This document shows, in pieces, positions 24,969 through 37,900 of a DNA stretch of 64,000 nt. The translations under genes and the position numbers were made by a program. Numbering within the stretch: position 1 is the stretch's first letter; the number at the start of each line of letters is the position of its first letter. Below the pieces are notes generated by a model that ran no database searches, was not told the origin of the DNA, and saw only the letters and a list, made by a program, of their open reading frames with translations. This stretch comes from Rhyacichthys aspro. Taxonomy: Eukaryota; Chordata; Actinopteri; Gobiiformes; Rhyacichthyidae. The DNA is taken from the NCBI GenBank assembly GCA_036850595.1, contig CM072152.1:9753640-9817639 (forward strand), in the 5' to 3' direction.

Positions 24969-27900
24969 CTTTTCACAGGAAATGGACAGCGCACTATCCA
25001 TCACGCTGTACGGATGCCCTATCAAGAGATTACTTGATAAGTTGCTCTGCCTTATCTGGTTAACATGGCAATTTTTCACATTTTAACGATTCATTTCCCA
25101 AACAGAGTCCTGTCTGAGGACACTTCTTAATGGGAAAGCCAGCCACATTGATTGTATTGAAATATGTTTGTCTGGGTGCTTTCAATATTAACAGCAACAA
25201 TGGAACTTTTTATGTAACTTTGCCTTTTTTAAAAACTGTAAATAAGAATGAATTATTCAAAGTGCCCTCGACTTTTTACATTTCTCACACAACACATTGA
25301 ACTATCTGCATTTAGAGATAAACAGCAAACTTAATCCGTATGTGGTTTTTTTTTAGTACAACCCCCGAGTTCAATTCCAGCAAACAGATTTGGAGGAGAT
25401 TTTCTTTGCAACCTGTACTTTCACCACAGAGTGTGAACCAGCAACCCTGGACATGGAGTAAATTGCATCAGATGCTATCATCAATCTCTATCTGTTGGCA
25501 GCATGTCTTATAAACTTACAGAGCCAAGAAGCTGTGTAGTGGGCTGGCGCTGCTGTATCTCAGGCAGACAGGCCTCTTCACAAACTTCTCTGTGACAGGC
25601 CATGAAAGAGCCCCTGGTGGATGTGGAGTGCCCCCTTCATGTAAAAGAACTGTGAGGACAGGAAGGCTTTATGTCAAACTAAAGTAAAATTGTTTGGATT
25701 CTTTGACATATTATCTATAACAATGTATGGAGTGTGAGAACATCTGTATTGTTTCCTTTCAGATACCTGTGTATAATTTTTTGTAATGTTGCACATCAAT
25801 ACAGAAAGTATGTACATATTTTATGCATGTGAAAAAAAAGAACCTTTTAATTACATAATAGCATATTGTAATAGGAATCTTCTTAAAAATGACGTCATGT
25901 AGGCTTTATTATCAAGGATTTTAATTTTCAGTCCTGAATAAGAGCTTTGTCCAATCACATGCTCATTTCCCATTGGTCTACACTGATGTCAATAAGGAAG
26001 TAACTGCTACCAATAAGAGAAAAAGTGTATAATCAGGGCTGAATTGACATTTTAACACAGCGAAACAGCGCAAAAAATAAAAACATAAACAGAGAAAGGG
26101 GAGGCAATGTGAAACAGGGGTAAATATTGACAATTCAATCACTTAATGTTTAATGAGGATAAAATTGGCAGGTGCTTCTATTTGATGTTGAAGCTGGAGC
26201 TAAGAGTTTACGGTAAGCTCTAAACTTAAGTTTTGTGAAATGTATTTTGCAGAGGAAAGATTGGTCGGGTTTTATTTTTTATTTTTTTTTAATAAAAGGA
26301 AAGCTGTAAGGCTCCCTGGGCTGCTTTTAGGTGTAAGTGGTTGTCTGAGACAGAGATGGCAAAAAGAAAATCAGTAGTACGATAAATATGGCCAGTTATA
26401 TTTTGAACAATTTCTATGTTCACACACAAGGTATTATTGACTCATCCTGACTGAAAAATATTTGTATCTATACAAATACAATAAAAGGCAACAATGTTTG
26501 CAGATTTTGCACTCAGAGGAGGAGCTGTAAAGAATTTCAGCCTCCTAACTGCATGTGTACATAAGGCCAAACTAATTTAACGTGCTCTGTACACATTTTA
26601 AGAGTGCTAAAACCAGAAAAAAACATGCCACACTCATAAAACTGAGCTTAGACTCGTCCATCTGATGCTGTGTACAGGGAATGTTGTTCGGAATAACAGT
26701 GGAACATCAGTGCTGATGTTAAGGACACTGGTCAATGGAAAGACATCTTATTAGATGAAACCTTGATCTCCTGTGCACCATTTAAGCCTACTACATCCCC
26801 TTCTACTTAACAACTAACACTCTTGTCTTTTATCTGTGGGTCTAGTAGGTGTCAGAGGTACTTACCTTTTAGCACGTATCTTTAAATAAGAATAACTTAA
26901 ATAAGAAAAACTTTAAAGGGCTTCACTGAACCAAATCATCCAGCCGCCGATTCACTAATGATCCGCTGCACTATTTTAATCCCTCTTGATGTTAGCACTG
27001 GCTTTGATACAGCTGATCGCTCCATTTTACTTGATTAAAAATAGGTTGACAGCACAGGACTCGTGGACCAGTTATCCCACACTAGTGATGCATAATTAAG
27101 CTAATCGCATTGAACTGTTAACCTATACATGTGGAACTCTACCCATATTTTTATTCACCAAGTACTTTGCATGGATGGCAGCAGGTCAATAATAAAATAC
27201 AGTCGTTTACATATTCTTACATTTCATTAAAAGGTATTATTCGTTTAAGTACTTGTATAAATAAATGAGTTAGGTTTGTTTCTCTACACTTTTGGAGGAG
27301 GAATGTGTATAGGATTCCTTGACTCGAGCAGGAGCAGTTTGATTGACATTTTGACTTGTTAAGAGCAGCCGTCCTGTGCCAGCCTCTGCCCTTCCAGCCG
27401 TGGGCATGAGTTACTCAAACAACTGACTGAAATTCACTGAGGCCGCCTCGCTCTCAATGAAATGAGACACACTTTAGCATTGACTACATGCTCCACACTG
27501 TTGCCCCACAAGGATCAATATCCAATTCAGACTCCCCAGGCTTTTCACCTATAACCACCTCCCAGCCTAAAGCACTTGTCCTGAAATCTGTCACACCTCG
27601 GCTGCCTTTGTCTGTGGCTGATGGAGAGACGTTAGCCACACATACTGAGACCGCCGCCGCGCTCGCTGCCAGACGCCGCTCCAGTCGGATCAGAGGCGCA
27701 TTTTATCTTATCTTGTAACTTTTCGAGATGAATGTACGGTTTTCAGAAGTAATTCCCCAAAGAGGACTGTGGCCTAGATGCAACATTTTCACAATTTGAA
27801 TGATTTGTTATCAGGGTTTGATAAAACAAGTTTGGAAGTGTTGTTCTTTACTGATAAAGACTTGAGACATTAATGAATACTTTCCTGCTATATTAACCAA

Positions 27901-28344
27901 TGTTGTGATTGTGATGTTAGTTAAAACGAGATAAATGATTGAACCAGTGGATGTTCAGAATTTGTTTTTTTAGATCGATAATGTCCAAACTTTTCTCAAC
28001 CCTTTTTTCTTTTATTTGAGGAAAACTGTTTCACCTAGTACCATGTTGTAACAAGAATGATCAGTAATACAAGACTTTAAGACACCATGCTGGCTGAGGT
28101 TTTTAATAGATGACATAGAGCATGATGGCAAATTTGGCCAATCACATATTAAAATATAAAGGCATCTGCTCCCATTCAAATAAAGGACTCCCATTGGCTG
28201 GTTGGGCTACATGACTCGTCAACATTGAATCAATGCATTTGTGATGATTAACAAGACGATAATTGAATATAATTGCAGGATCACATTGGTTTTCTGACAA
28301 TAATTTGCAGTATTGGCTCAAATGTACTTTTTTATGTGGAATTG
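24969..28344. other. Gene-free interval
   Basis: No exon is supported. CNE-like patches lie at about 24,980-25,160 and 25,370-25,620. A small CpG-rich spot at about 27,645-27,700 lies inside a 76-codon open frame that I do not accept as a gene. Confidence 0.5.
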
Positions 28345-28400
28345 TTCATTCATCTTCTACTGCCCACTTTGCACTGAATGTCTGGAGCCTATCCCAGCTG
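28345..28400 (+). mobile_element. Fragment of a teleost interspersed repeat (GGAGCCTATCCCAGCTG type)
   Basis: ATTCATCTTCTACTGCC and TCTGGAGCCTATCCCAGCTG match a repeat found widely in fish genomes, usually continuing with a GGGCGAGAGGC-like part. That continuation is missing here. Confidence 0.55.
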
Positions 28401-28475
28401 CTATAGTAAATGTATATCACGTATAGTATGCTGTATATTGTCACAGTATTTTTGACCAGTGCATACATGTTAATT

Positions 28476-28502
28476 TTATTATTATTATTATTATTATTAT
28501 TT
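28476..28502. repeat. (TTA)9 microsatellite
   Basis: An uninterrupted TTA trinucleotide run of about 27 bp, likely polymorphic. Confidence 0.95.
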
Positions 28503-29565
28503 GTCAAATTTTAGTTTCAAGTTACAATTTGTTTTACTTTTTCTCAACAGAACATTGAGGGGTCCTTTCTAAGATAAATGGAACGTGTCCAAATGCTGCT
28601 ACAAGCTGATAATGCGCAGCAGCAGGATATATTTGGAAATATGTATATTTTGAAACATTTCTACCTCGGAGTGCCACTTAAACTTTTAGAGGTACACAGA
28701 GGTAATGGGAAAACAGAAAACAAAAAAAAAATGCTATAATTTTAAGCAAATGTATTTACAGCGTGGCACATTAGACGACCTTGGTCTCTAGAGCTCAGTT
28801 CTACTTTTATAAAAGGTGTACACAGGGTTATTTATTTAATTAATTTGTTTGTTTACACTCTATTCAACCCAAGTTTGTTGTTGTCACATACACGGCAAAG
28901 AATTTGAAGCAAAAGAAAAAATAATGGCACAGTGCCTCAATAGTGTGTTTTTCCCTCTATATGTTTTTTATATATTCATTACAAATTACATTCACTGTAT
29001 ACTCATATAATGCATTGGCCATGTTGAACATTGCATTAACTCTCATTATGTTGCACAGCATTCCCTCTTCTTTTTCAGTCCATAAATTCCCCAATAGATC
29101 CTGTCACTCTACCTGACAATCACACAAGCAAAATCGCTGTTCGCTTGTTGAAAAACAGAGGAACCCTTTGTAGAAACATGTAAAATTTGTGTTGTTTGCC
29201 TCAGAGTCAGAGGAAGTGCAGTTGCAGGACTATATGCAAGTTTTGCATCAGCTCTGACATCTGAGGACAGCAGCACATGACCTTTTAATTAAAGGCTGTT
29301 TGCTCCAAGAACAATGCCGGGGGATAAAAGATTGTCTATAGATCATAACAAATGTATTACGAATTTATAATCTGTGTTTTGTTTTGTTTTTTCTCAACAT
29401 TGGCCTCTTCGTTTGTAAAGAGAATTTCATAATGGATTTTACTGCACTCTACAGTACTTCTACTGCATATGATCTCCAGTCAGTTCAGTTGTGTTCAAAT
29501 TAAGACGATGTCACTTGCTGGGTGAATTACAAATACTAATGTTTGTAGTTTTATCTGTTATATTT
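28503..29565. other. Gene-free sequence
   Basis: No exon is seen. The sequence is AT-rich, with a mixed-composition patch near 29,190-29,340. Confidence 0.5.
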
Positions 29566-29744
29566 ATCTTCTACTGCGTATCCTGTTTACTCACACATTT
29601 ATTCACCAGGGGCCTTTAGATTGACCAATTCACCTAAACATGCATGTCTTTGGACAGTGGTAGGAGGCCAAAGAGAAAACCCACCCAAAAACGGGTAATG
29701 GCATGCAGACTGCTGGCGACTGGCGCTAACCATTCACCATGCAG
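29566..29744 (+). mobile_element. Degraded teleost interspersed repeat copy
   Basis: The order CTTCTACTGCGTATCCTG, then ACCAATTCACCTAAACATGC, CATGTCTTTGGACAGTGG, AGAGAAAACCCACCC and finally GCGCTAACCATTCACCATGC follows the plan of a common fish repeat. In that repeat, ATGCATGTCTTTGGACTGTG precedes AGAACCCACGCAAACACGG and GTGCTAACCACT. The copy has diverged and is not coding. Confidence 0.7.
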
Positions 29745-31042
29745 AGTGTGACATATTGTGTGAGACTATATTGTTAATATCATTAATAGGCTATGTTACA
29801 TTAACTGTACAGCCACGCTGCTAGTTCCTTTGTTTCTTTACTTTTTCTCTGACTACTTTATCTAGCAGACCCCCTGGAATACAAGCAGGAGATTGCCAAA
29901 AACTTGCTGTCACAGGCTGAACATTCTCATCTATTAAAATCTTGGATAATAAGCCCCAGATGAGGTCTTAAGGTTGCACAAATCCATCTAATTGCACTGT
30001 GCTAATACATTTTATAAATATTAAATACTTTTCCTCAACTAAACGAATAAGGTTGTGCACTACTCTGTTTAAGTATGTTCAGTTCAAATCATTACAATGC
30101 AATGATACTCTCCTAATTGTAATAATTGCTGAACAATCCAAATGTGTAAGGCTACACAATGAGTACCTAGAAAAGCCAGAAGACTGACTGAATGTTGTGA
30201 ACATCTGTATGCAGGCAGGAAGCCTTTGGTCGACAGGAAGGATGAAATATTCATCAGTTGCTGTCTTCTAACAATAAAGCTACATCACAACAGTCTCACT
30301 TTTCAATATCTGAGATGCTCAAATCCAGAAGGGAACGTACATGACATCATTTGTGTTTGTTTTATTCGGTATTTGACCAGAGAAGCATTCAAAATTCAAC
30401 AGCACAATTAAATGTGCTTGTAGTGAATTGCATGATGAAAAGGCTGCCCTTGAAAAAGCCTCACCTACAAGAAAAACACATTGTATGTAAATATGAAGAA
30501 TGGATTCCATGAATATTTAATTTCCTGGAAATGTAGCACACAAGATAAAAATAATGCTTCCCTCAAGTGAGGCCCTCTTTATGAAATTGAGGTAAAAGCT
30601 ATTCTGTGTTATCAGATTTTCTACGGAGCCCGGCATTTCCTTTGAATTGCATCATCTTTTATTTAAATGTCAGGATCTGGCTTTCTGCTGCTGGTGCTAG
30701 TGATGACTCTGGCTTTTCACAGCTCACTCACATCAGGTCGCTGAGGTGGACCCGGGAATTGGAGTTGATTGAACTTAGAGCAGAAAAGGTCACAGCAAAA
30801 TATGCAGATTTTATACTCCTGGCATTTTACACATAACATAAACAGAGATTTAATGGAAAGTATATTTGGATGTTAAATTCTTTTTATATTTGATGCTTAA
30901 GCGACTCTCAATGTTGAACTTTGTATTTGTCTAAATTTTAGAACAAATAAATAATGAGGAGGTTGGTCTTAACAAATGAAAGAAAGCTTGAATTTAGTTT
31001 GATTTTCCATGAAATTAGTACATGTCCTCCCTTTGTTACTGT
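29745..31042. other. Gene-free sequence
   Basis: No exon is supported. The segment near 30,600-30,790 is of mixed composition with an open frame of 76 codons lacking any recognisable motif. Confidence 0.5.
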
Positions 31043-31155
31043 AGGATCTGGGTGCTCCAGCTTCCTCTCACCATTAAAATACATGCATGTGTAGGTAAAG
31101 TAGTGAATGTAAACTGCCCATACTAAATGAAAGTGTGAATGTATGTTGCTAGTGC
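31043..31155 (-). mobile_element. Degraded teleost interspersed repeat, inverted relative to the 29.6-kb copy
   Basis: TCTGGGTGCTCCAGCTTCCT, ACATGCATGTGTAGG and GAATGTAAACTGCCCATA read as the reverse complement of the same repeat family as at 29566-29744. Confidence 0.6.
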
Positions 31156-31189
31156 ATGTCTTTTCATTTGTTTTGGTGGCACAAGGGTA

Positions 31190-31650
31190 AAGGGCATTTC
31201 AACATCTCTGAGCAAATGAACTTTCATTACTTGATGATCCAGTACATCAGTGCAGCAGCGGGAGGCAGTGGAACCTCTGAGGTGACTGCTAACCTTTCTG
31301 GTGCAGCACTCTGCACCATGGCTGCTCCGCTCTGTCGTTCTGCTGCCCTATTCCATGGAGACCACCGTGGCATTATGAGCTATGAGAAGAGCTCCTTTCA
31401 AGCTTTTGGCGTGCTCAGAAAAGGTTGCCACAAATCCGCCATGTGAACGCTGATAGAGCTGTGGTGTATGCCAGGCTTTTACATGAGAGTGGGATTTGTT
31501 GATGTTATTGTTGTTGTTTTTTTGTTTTTTTTTCAGATAAATCCTAAGGCTGTGAGCGGTTGTCCCATGCTTCTTTTCTCTGATGAATATTGCATGGACT
31601 CCAACTCAACGGGCCTGCCAGCCAACACCAGTCCTTAATAAAATCACTGT
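31190..31650. promoter_or_regulatory. Candidate conserved noncoding element
   Basis: A 450-bp block of balanced, repeat-free sequence follows the repeat fragment. A 96-codon open frame crosses it but shows no splice-consistent structure or recognisable motif. Function is unknown; a regulatory element is the best guess. Confidence 0.3.
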
Positions 31651-32169
31651 GCAATGGTGAGGTAAATTATGCTCTAACTGCGGTGGCACCAATTAATTAT
31701 TTATTAGGAGCTTTTCAGAAAGTCTAGGCCTACATACCTTTAGTTATAAAACCTCTGATAGAGGGCAGAATTAGCATGCAGAAAAGAGGATTGTATGTAC
31801 AGCAGTATGGAATATAAATATGAACGTATCACAGGGTTATTTAGTAGCTCTGGAGTTTGTTTAGCTTTGGAGTTCTCAGAAAACATGCAATTATTTTGAG
31901 GCTGAAGAAGACACGCACACATTTTGTCAGATATATTAAGGGTTTTAATCCCATTATTTCTTATGCTGACTGCAGCACTGTGGAGAATAACGTGTGGGCT
32001 GTTTAACTTGGGAGTTGTTTTTCAAGATTCAAATTTACTCCACCTGCGAGTACAGAAAAGAGAACATAGAACATTAAACAACTGCGTCATCCTTTCTAAA
32101 AAAAACAAAAAAACAAACATTTTATTTCAGAAGCAGGTAGTGCTCATGCTGCATAATGCATTATTTTAG
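31651..32169. other. Gene-free sequence
   Basis: AT-rich, nothing recognised. Confidence 0.55.
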
Positions 32170-32690
32170 TTGAGCGTACACAGCATATTAGGCCTCTCTT
32201 TGGGACGGCACACTTCAGCATATTAATGCGAGCGCTGATGGTTTTTATTTGCAGCGTGAAGACTCGATGTGGGACGGAGCCGTGTTAAAGCCGTGTGTAC
32301 CTGCGCCACACTCGGATGCCCTGTGTTTAACCATGCAAGGGGAAAGCACAGCTATTTTGCATGGAGCAATTGTAAGTCAATTTTCTCAACTTCCTCAAGC
32401 GGAAAATGAGCGCAGCACAGATAAGATGCAAAAGTGCATTGTCGACTGTGTAGTATATCGGCATCATTATGGCATACAGTGGAAATCCTGTTGAATATCT
32501 GCAGGGAGCCGAGGGTAACTGGAATCACGTGGCATAAATGTTCTCCATGATCTCCACGGTAATATATATGTGGCTCATCCAACCATTTCTGGCTCATTTT
32601 TGTTGTGCTTTCATTTGGTATTAAGCCAGTAAATAGCCCATTCCTTTGGTCCTGGAGCTGACAAAGCTGCATGAATTAATGGATAAATGG
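32170..32690. promoter_or_regulatory. Candidate conserved noncoding element
   Basis: This long repeat-free block is of mixed composition. It contains an octamer-like ATGCAAGG, a CACGTG E-box near 32,530, GATAAG and several TAAT words. Overlapping open frames on both strands point to base composition rather than coding. Confidence 0.35.
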
Positions 32691-33660
32691 ATTTACTAAA
32701 CAGAAGATTAGTGATTGATGGAGCCAAGGCATCACAAAGACATTAATAGATGCAGTAAAAGCCAATACCTGAGTAAAATGTACGAGTTACTGACACACTC
32801 AGTAAAATGTGAATTATATGTGAATGTATATGTGTGGTGAGTATAGTATAGTATTACTAAATCAATAGAATTTCCAACATCAAAATGCGCTATATGCTGT
32901 ACTTCACGGCTCACACTGCATCCTCGCTGTAGCTGAGTGGAAGACATTTCTTTGAAAAATTGTAAAAGAAACCAATTTCTTATCCATTTCACCGTATTGT
33001 TGCTTTTTCAGAGTCTGCTGTAGACATACTGACACATAAATTGGAGTATGTTTTACTTCACCAATTTCCAATTTCTCCTTCAACACATTGCGCTGTATCC
33101 AAAATGACTACATATTTTTTCCTGTGATTCTTTTAGTTGGCCCTGTTTTCATGCTTTCAGGTCAAACATGTATGGACTATCAAATCCTGCATCTGTTGTG
33201 GACTGTGACTTTCCTAATAGGGTTTTTGTGGCTGCATTTGTGATTCATTTGTTTTCGTTGTAGTGTTATCAGATATTTTTCTTTGGTTTCACACAGTTTA
33301 AAGTAAAAATAAATAAATAAATAAATCAAGTGTCTTTTGACCTAGTAAGACCTAGTGTGAACATATTGTTAAGCTTGGACTGTTGCATGTTTTTATCAAG
33401 CAGTATACATAGGAATAAAATGTATGAAAGGTCATGTTTTAACACAGTGGACAGTGTGACAAGACATTACAGAGTAGATTTTTATGTAGTCTGATATTTT
33501 GGCTGTAGTACTGTATATAACAAATCCCTATAATTTTGCATCACAATTTATCATTTAAGGATGAATGTGGAGCAAATGGGATGGTATAAAACAAAATAAT
33601 ACCTATCATAACAGCTAGTGAATTAGCATTATGACCCTTGACGTGATTGATATGATTCAC
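32691..33660. other. AT-rich gene-free sequence with an (AAAT)5 microsatellite
   Basis: A short AAAT run occupies about 33307-33326. No exon is supported. Confidence 0.6.
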
Positions 33661-34970
33661 ATTCACAAGGTGAAAATTGAAGTCGAAATTGAGTTTGACA
33701 CCGCTGATCTTGTGGATCCAAGTTTCATTAAATGAGGTGATGAGGAAAAATAGTCAGCATTCTGTGGTGCAAGTCAAAACTTTGGCCACAAGGGGTCTCT
33801 ACTTATTAATGCATGACTGCAGTATGCATGAGTCTCATACAGAATGTGGCTTTGTAGTGAAATTTCTGCAAAAAAACAAACCATTCAGTCAGATTGCCAT
33901 GCTGGAGAGATCCCCCCCCATCTTCATTACACTCTAAAACTGGGTCTGGCATCGACACCAGGCTCCGTCTGTCAGCGACGCAGGAGGTGCAGATAATGAA
34001 GGGAATTCTGAATGTTTTTGTGTAGTTATGTTCTCTGTCCAGGCGACACTGAAGCTGGGGCACGAGCCAAACGGTCTCGAGGCATAACTGCTCTTGTCTG
34101 AAATTTTATCACTCAATAGACCTGCCATCTGGCCAGTCTCAGAGGTGCGGCGACAGTGAACCAAAATAGAAGGCGTAATAGAAAAGGTCAGACATAGAGT
34201 AAAGGCATGTGTAAAACTGCTCTCTCTCTTGGTGTTGCGCTGTAACATTGTGACAGATTTAGTGCAGATCCATGCTGTCTGTACCGCTTAGAGGAGGAAT
34301 ATGCATCGGACAAAAATGAGGCTATTGTCTTTTATCACGCAAAGAAGTGATAACTTTAATGCCTGTATCCTCTGGGTAATGGCTTCTACTATGTCCTTCA
34401 TATGTAAAATAATTGAAAGCAACATTGTGAAATTGCCTCTTAAAAGGGATTTGATTTGAAGCGATGACAGTAAGCCAAGGCCACAAACAGCGGCAGATAA
34501 ATCTTGCGCTGCATGTTTTCCTGCTTCACAAATCCTCATGATTACCTGCTGCTCCTGTGTTATGTGTGAATGATTTGTCAGGGCTTGATCATGGGCTCAG
34601 TCGTTCAAAAATGGATCTATCCCAGCGTCTTCCCTAGAAAGCACGCTCGGGCTTGAAAACTCTGATCTATGGCGCTGCAGCAGGAATTGACCCTCATCGG
34701 ATAAACCGCTCCAAATTGCCTGGCTGATATATAGCTGGCCCTTGTTACTGCGCTCCCCCCCTGTCAATTTCCCCCATTCCCCTCAAGGTCAGCTCCACGT
34801 GCTGTTGGACAAAGTACCAGTGCAGCTCTCCTGTTACTGCTCCTGCTCTGAATCCCGCTTCCACCCCTCGGACACTACGCTCCAATCACATTTTAGCCGC
34901 GTTAATGACTACAACCACCTTCCTGTCGCAGTGCGAGGGGTTAGAGGGGCAAGAACATGTTGACAACACC
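33661..34970. other. Gene-free interval of mixed composition, candidate noncoding elements
   Basis: Compared with its flanks this 1.3-kb stretch is less AT-rich and repeat-free, particularly 33,900-34,720. Open frames of 73-104 codons occur on both strands and overlap, none with a recognisable protein. Confidence 0.4.
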
Positions 34971-37900
34971 AAATGGCTCCAAATCAAACAGACACAAGGT
35001 TTATAGACACTATTAAAGCCAGGAGCGATTCAGCTATCTCTTTAAATTTTTAAAATGACTTGGAGGTGTTTGTGTACGCTGCAGTATGACACCGAATTTA
35101 TTATAAATTGCATGAACCAAATAACATCAAGTCCCATCTGTTGGCTTCACATATTTAGCGTCTAATGCTAAACGATTTATGATGAAACTTGTAAACTTTT
35201 CAAAATTCATTCAGATTTTAGATTAAATAATAATTATGTTAAAAAATAGAATCAGCGTATTTTCGGTTGATATGGACCAAATTTTGTATCCTGTTTCGTA
35301 GGTGATGCTAATGTCGTATAATTTGACATTTTTGAAAGATCTACTGGAGTGAAGCAACATCTGCTTGTGCAGTTCCACAGTTTTTGTTGTTTGAGAATTC
35401 ATTTGCATTACACTGATTTGAAATTTGAGCCAAAGGGCTTTTGTTTTTGCTGCACAATGGCATTTCATCTTGTAGTCAGAACAAAACCAATTACATTTTA
35501 TTGAAATAAGAATGAAAACAAGATGACAGTAACTTATAACTGCTTATTTTGTCAAGAGGTATTTACATGACTTTTTGTGTTGTCTTAATTATTCAGCAAA
35601 CTTACATGGACTTCTAATGAACAACTGTCCTCCTATTGTGGAAAAAATATATCAATTATTTCCAGCAGGAAGGTGAAGGAAGTCAACAAACAAACCAAAA
35701 CCATTGGTATACTGTAGATCTTCAGCAAAATCATTTAGTTATATATTTATGTCTCATTCAATAAGGACGAACTGAAACAGCAGTCCCATGCAAGCATGAT
35801 AGTATTTGGTGGTGGAAACTAAAATGAGGTGTATGGTCATGCAGGATTTACATTATGGACTTATCACGTATCTTTTCTGAAGGTGTCCAACATAAAGAAT
35901 GCACCAAGAGCACTTGAACAGAAACTTCAATGGCTGAACTCAAGGATTATGGGTCTGGCACAGCATGCTGCTTACAATAGAACTGAATGGAGGCCAATGA
36001 TTATGAGGAGGACTAAGTAAGTAGCGCTAAACAAACATAAACTAGAAGAAAGAAGTATTAGAAAGTGGTAGTACATTAGCAGGAAATTCAGGAATGTTGT
36101 TTTACTAGAGCATTTCCTTACTTAATCAACAATAACATCAGAAACCTTTAGAAAAACAAGGTTGAATTGTTTTGTGAAGTTTCGATTTTTATGTGAAACC
36201 AAGAATGTGTTGTAATTCTTGTTTAAGACAAACACCTATAAATACTGCGGTGTATAAAGGGGCAGGAAACAACTCAAAAGAGACTTTGTTGGCTCCTCAT
36301 TTGTTTCAGCTCCGGTGCAGCAGAGCATCTATTGCAGGGGTCCTCACATCATTTCCTAAAATTTGTCTTGGCCCAACAATGGGACTCCTGTGATGTCGGA
36401 ACCTGTCCCGCCATATGTGCTTTATCTGTTTACACAGGAACCCGCTCCGCTGAGTGTTTTATGTGTGCCACATTGACACTAGCCTTCATACAGTAAGAGG
36501 TTAGGATGCTCTGGATAAACTCAATTTAACCAACCTCATTTTGTCGGAGTTGGACTATCATAAAGTTTGTGTATGCATTGTGTTAGATATGAGTTTCAGC
36601 TTGATTGGTCTTAGATCACATGAATCTGTAAAGATACCCACTGGACAATTGGAGCTGGAGGAAATCAGTTAAGAAACAGATTAGACAGGAGCAAGAATGT
36701 ATAGATAACACCACAAATAGTCACAAGAAAGAAGAAAATTATATTAAAAGAATATTACATTATATCAATGTTTGTGCTTTGTTGGATTGAAGATTAAATA
36801 TTAAATCTAGCCCTACTGATCAACCAATAAAAAAGACATCAGTAATATTTCAAGAAACCTTGCTCACAGTCAGTCTCATTCCAAATTCTTACTAAACTGT
36901 AAAGGTTCTCATTCATCCTGTATCAGAGTAGTGAGAAGTAGCATCGGGACATAAGCTTAATTCATCAGTTCTAAATAAACTACTCTTACATGCACGGCTC
37001 TCCATGAATAAAGCAATGAGAATGATGACTTAAAAACATGTTTAGAGTCAATAATGTAGTATGTTGTATATTTTACAATATAAATGTGCATACATTTTTT
37101 GTCTGTCTGTGGCTTTGAGCATTGAACTCTGGTGAGCTGCTGAGCAATGGAAAAGATTGCCCACAGTAGACTGGGCTCTGGAACCAAATCAACCAATCAT
37201 GATTGACTCAACATTTAACCAATCAATGCCCTGAATACAGTAAATCTCCCAGTGGGTTTTAATGTTATCACCCTAAACTACAGAGCCTCTAAAACCCTCA
37301 CAAAAAGGCATTGGCAGGAATTGGTGCATTAAAAGCACAAAAACAAACTCTATTCTTAATTTCAAGATCAAAAATAGACATCCTGAAATACATTAACATG
37401 ATTCAGTTGGCAGAGATGCTTCATTCGGATGTGTTTGTTATTATTTACCAATTAATCAAATAAAATTAAATTTGGAGAAGTTGCCTGATGTGGCACAGCT
37501 CCCAGAGTTTGAACTAGAGTGAAACTATTTTTGTATTCATTACTATAAATACTATTAATAGTATTAAAGCATTGATATTGTAAACAGTGCAGTAGATAGT
37601 GGATCAGGTGTCTGTGTCCACCCAGTTGTCCATTTTTACACAGACAGCTGTCGTGTCTGGTGAAAATGTCAACTTCACTTTCCTTAGGTCCTTCCCAATC
37701 AGACCTGGGTCCTTCCTAAGCTAGATCCTCTCCAGTGACTTCTATAAGTACTTTATAAAGTTCAGTGTAACCCTGAGTATCACTTGCTACAGTTAATTTT
37801 GGGACCTCTGTCATGCTTCTTCAGTCATATGCTGACCTTTTTCCAAAGGTCGTAATGATATTTTAATGAATGTGATAATAACTTTTGGCTCCTTAAGCTC

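Noticed and set aside
27488..27718. 76-codon open frame with a CpG-rich patch
   Set aside because: No splice or promoter context and no recognisable motif; the length is within what chance gives in a less AT-rich patch.
33806..34248. Overlapping 85- and 104-codon minus-strand frames
   Set aside because: No family features, no consistent exon borders, and both frames run through sequence that looks noncoding.
35829..36020. 63-codon frame with a C-terminal NRTEWRP-like stretch reminiscent of reverse-transcriptase protein tails
   Set aside because: The similarity is a few residues only, there is no upstream reverse-transcriptase sequence and no element boundaries.
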